Below are positions 61,512 to 64,000 of a stretch of 64,000 nt of DNA, one piece after another. Positions within the stretch are counted from its first letter, which is position 1; the number at the start of each line of letters is the position of its first letter. Location of the stretch: NCBI RefSeq assembly GCF_035989285.1, contig NZ_CP108513.1, positions 7,564,001 through 7,628,000 of the forward strand, in the 5' to 3' direction. The DNA comes from Streptomyces sp. NBC_01235 (GTDB taxonomy: Bacteria > Actinomycetota > Actinomycetes > Streptomycetales > Streptomycetaceae). A model generated the notes under the pieces. That model was not told the origin of the DNA. It ran no database searches and was given only the letters and a program-made list of their open reading frames with translations. A program made the translations under genes and the position numbers.

Positions 61512-64000
61512 GTGAAGGCGATCCGTCGATTCACCGTCCGACCCCTCCTCCCCGAACCCCTCCGCCCGCTCAACGATCTGGCCCGCAACCTGCGCTGGTC
61601 CTGGCACGCGGAGACCCGCGACCTCTTCCAGTCCGTCGACCCCGAGCGCTGGGCCGTCTCGGACGGCGACCCGGTCAGACTCCTCGGCAGCGTGCGCCCG
61701 GCACGCCTCGCCGAACTCGCCGAGGACCGCCGTTTCCTGCGCCGGCTGACCGCCGCCGCCGACGACCTGCACGACTACGTGACCGGCGACCGCTGGTACC
61801 AGGCGCAGCCCTCCACCGCCGGGCTCCCCGCCGCCGTCGCCTACTTCTCGCCCGAGTTCGGCGTCACGGCCGCCCTGCCGCAGTACTCCGGCGGCCTCGG
61901 CATCCTCGCCGGCGACCACCTCAAGGCGGCCAGCGACCTGGGCGTTCCACTGATCGGCGTGGGACTGCTCTACCGGCACGGCTACTTCCGCCAGTCGCTG
62001 TCCCGGGACGGCTGGCAGCAGGAGCACTACCCCGTCCTCGACCCCAACGAGCTGCCGGTGACCCTGCTGAGGGAGGACGACGGGACCCCCACGCAGATCT
62101 CCCTCGCCCTCCCGGTCGGCAAGCAGCTCCACGCCCGCGTCTGGCTGGCCCAGGTCGGCCGGGTCCCGCTCCTCATGCTCGACTCGGACGTCGAGGAGAA
62201 CGACCTCGGCGAACGCGGGGTGACCGACCGGCTCTACGGCGGCGGCAGCGAGCACCGGCTGCTCCAGGAGATGCTGCTCGGCATAGGAGGTGTCCGGGCC
62301 GTACGCACGTACTGCCGGCTGACCGGGCACCCGGAACCCGAGGTCTTCCACACCAACGAGGGCCACGCGGGCTTCCTCGGGCTGGAGCGGATCGCGGAAC
62401 TCGCCGACACGGGACTGGACTTCGACTCGGCGCTGGAAGCCGTCCGGGCCGGAACGGTCTTCACCACCCACACCCCCGTCCCGGCCGGCATCGACCGCTT
62501 CGACCGCGAGCTGGTCGCCCGCCACTTCGGACCCCAAGCCGAACTCCCGCGCATGGACGTCGACCGCATCCTGCGCCTCGGCATGGAGACGTACCCGGGA
62601 GGCGAGCCGAACCTCTTCAACATGGCCGTGATGGGGCTGCGGCTGGCGCAGCGCGCGAACGGTGTGTCGCTGCTCCACGGCCATGTGAGCAGGGAGATGT
62701 TCTCCGGCCTGTGGCCGGGCTTCGACCCCGACGAGGTGCCGATCACCTCCGTCACCAACGGCGTGCACGCCCCGACCTGGGTCGCCCCCGAGGTCCTGCG
62801 CCTCGGCGCCCGCCAGATCGGCACCGAGCGCGCCGAGGACGCCCTGAGCGTCGGCGGCTCCGACCGCTGGGACGCCGTCGCCGACATCCCCGACCAGGAC
62901 ATCTGGGAGCTGCGCCGCGATCTGCGCGAGCAGCTGGTGGTGGAGGTGCGCCGGCGGCTGCGGGCGTCCTGGCGTCAACGGGGCGCGGGCACCGCGGAGT
63001 TGGGCTGGATCGACGGCGTCCTGGACCCGGACGTCCTCACCATCGGTTTCGCGCGCCGCGTCCCGTCGTACAAGCGGCTGACGCTGATGCTGAGGGACCG
63101 AGACCGCCTGATGGACCTGCTGCTGCACCCGGACCGCCCGATCCAGATCGTGGTGGCGGGCAAGGCGCACCCGGCGGACGACGGCGGCAAACGTCTGGTC
63201 CAGGAGTTGGTCCGGTTCGCGGACGACCCACGGGTCCGCCACCGTGTCGTCTTCCTCCCCGACTACGGCATGGCGATGGCGCAGAAGCTGTACCCCGGCT
63301 GCGACATCTGGCTGAACAATCCGCTGAGGCCGCTGGAGGCGTGCGGGACGAGCGGCATGAAGGCGGCCCTGAACGGCTGCCTCAACCTCTCCGTCCTGGA
63401 CGGCTGGTGGGACGAATGGTTCCAGCCCGACTTCGGCTGGGCGATCCCCACCGCGGACGGCGCCGGCACCGACCCCGACCACCGCGACGACATCGAGGCG
63501 GCGGCCCTCTACGACCTCCTGGAACAGCGCATCACCCCCCGCTTCTACGAACGCGGGCGCGCGGGCCTGCCCGACCGCTGGATCGAGATGGTCCGCCAGA
63601 CCCTCACCCTGCTCGGCCCGAAGGTGCTGGCGGGACGCATGGTCCGCGAGTACGTCGAACGCCTCTACACCCCGGCCGCCCAGGCGCACCGGACGATGGC
63701 CCCCGACACCGCGCGTGAACTCGCCGCCTGGAAAGGGCGGGTGCGCTCGGCCTGGCACGCGGTGACGGTGGACCACGTCGAGACGTCGGTGGCCACCACC
63801 ACGGCCGAACTCGGTACGACCCTCTCGCTGCGGGTCCGCGTCGGCCTCGGCGACCTCGCCCCCGACGACGTCGAGGTCCAGGCCGTCTCGGGCCGGGTCG
63901 ACGAGGAGGACCGCATCACCGACGCGGCGACGGTCCCGTTGAAACCGGCGGGCGGCCCCGACCTGGAGGGCAGGTGGGTGTACGAGGGCCCGCTGTCCCT
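61512..64000 (+). CDS. glgP: glycogen (alpha-glucan) phosphorylase, 3' end outside window
   Basis: This releases glucose-1-phosphate from alpha-glucans. GTG start at 61512 (MKAIRRFTVRPLLPEPLRPL) with GAGG six bases upstream. The GT35 fold has AYFSPEFGVTAALPQYSGGL, GILAGDHLKAASDLG and VFHTNEGHAGFLGLERIAEL. The PLP Lys lies in RPLEACGTSGMKAALNGCLN, and RVPSYKRLTLMLRDRDRLMD is also conserved. It is the divergent actinobacterial type (DUF3417-like N-terminus), not the E. coli MalP type. At least 829 residues are present before the edge. It is next to the GlgE operon and opposes its synthesis. Confidence 0.93.
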   Translation, partial: MKAIRRFTVRPLLPEPLRPLNDLARNLRWSWHAETRDLFQSVDPERWAVSDGDPVRLLGSVRPARLAELAEDRRFLRRLTAAADDLHDYVTGDRWYQAQPSTAGLPAAVAYFSPEFGVTAALPQYSGGLGILAGDHLKAASDLGVPLIGVGLLYRHGYFRQSLSRDGWQQEHYPVLDPNELPVTLLREDDGTPTQISLALPVGKQLHARVWLAQVGRVPLLMLDSDVEENDLGERGVTDRLYGGGSEHRLLQEMLLGIGGVRAVRTYCRLTGHPEPEVFHTNEGHAGFLGLERIAELADTGLDFDSALEAVRAGTVFTTHTPVPAGIDRFDRELVARHFGPQAELPRMDVDRILRLGMETYPGGEPNLFNMAVMGLRLAQRANGVSLLHGHVSREMFSGLWPGFDPDEVPITSVTNGVHAPTWVAPEVLRLGARQIGTERAEDALSVGGSDRWDAVADIPDQDIWELRRDLREQLVVEVRRRLRASWRQRGAGTAELGWIDGVLDPDVLTIGFARRVPSYKRLTLMLRDRDRLMDLLLHPDRPIQIVVAGKAHPADDGGKRLVQELVRFADDPRVRHRVVFLPDYGMAMAQKLYPGCDIWLNNPLRPLEACGTSGMKAALNGCLNLSVLDGWWDEWFQPDFGWAIPTADGAGTDPDHRDDIEAAALYDLLEQRITPRFYERGRAGLPDRWIEMVRQTLTLLGPKVLAGRMVREYVERLYTPAAQAHRTMAPDTARELAAWKGRVRSAWHAVTVDHVETSVATTTAELGTTLSLRVRVGLGDLAPDDVEVQAVSGRVDEEDRITDAATVPLKPAGGPDLEGRWVYEGPLS

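Noticed and set aside
61400..63718. 772-residue forward open frame overlapping glycogen phosphorylase
   Set aside because: Wrong frame; the correct frame starts at the GTG at 61512 with clear GlgP motifs including the PLP Lys.

Overview
The window is a high-GC actinomycete chromosome segment, almost certainly from Streptomyces. The evidence is very strong G/C bias at third codon positions, frequent GTG starts, and side-by-side genes for the polar-growth coiled-coil proteins FilP and Scy. From memory, the gene order follows the S. coelicolor core region around SCO5390-SCO5444; this was not checked by a search. I see no tRNA, rRNA, CRISPR array, transposase or prophage gene. It reads as conserved core chromosome with a few decayed or fast-evolving spots.

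Layout. 1-5.4 kb: a partial LLM flavin oxidoreductase, a small Cys/His protein, and two tandem ABC-2 exporter modules. 5.4-5.9 kb: remnants of an MFS transporter and a regulator. 5.9-11 kb: filP and scy. 11.2-14 kb: methylmalonyl-CoA epimerase, a divergent thiolase and meaB. 14.2-17.1 kb: an MFS transporter, a decayed PepSY/histidine-kinase locus carrying a 7-bp microsatellite, and an AbsC-like MarR regulator. 17.1-19.3 kb: three consecutive AIM24-family genes. 19.4-23.4 kb: a DUF3817/thiamine-binding pair, then a TetR-DUF4166-SRPBCC operon divergent from a secreted metalloprotease, with two TetR-type palindromes between them. 23.4-28.4 kb: an MFS remnant, a MarR regulator, a second DUF3817 protein, icmA behind two palindromic operators, a convergent TetR regulator, and a thioredoxin-TPR protein. 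28.4-31.9 kb: a long regulatory intergenic region, then a DUF6230/DUF6114/Ser-Asp-rich surface-protein operon. 32-38.1 kb: central carbon metabolism (pyk, ackA, pta, pfkA). 38.1-44.4 kb: an XRE regulator, a membrane protein with a Gly/Ser repeat tail, and a CitA/DcuS-type two-component system divergent from a dicarboxylate symporter. 44.1-52 kb: mixed genes (aldo/keto reductase with a low-complexity insert, NAD-dependent epimerase, Lrp, MerR, thioredoxin, HelD-like ATPase, atypical P450). 52-64 kb: the GlgE alpha-glucan operon (glgE, treS, maltokinase, glgB), a subtilase, and the 5' part of glycogen phosphorylase.

How the genes fit together. Epimerase, MeaB and IcmA point to B12-dependent acyl-CoA mutase metabolism. 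pfkA, pyk and pta-ackA cover lower glycolysis and acetate overflow. The glg/tre operon converts trehalose or maltose to maltose-1-phosphate and branched alpha-glucan, and the adjacent GlgP degrades glucan. The least understood parts are the AIM24 trio, the DUF6230-DUF6114-Ser/Asp operon, and the TetR/DUF4166/SRPBCC divergon.
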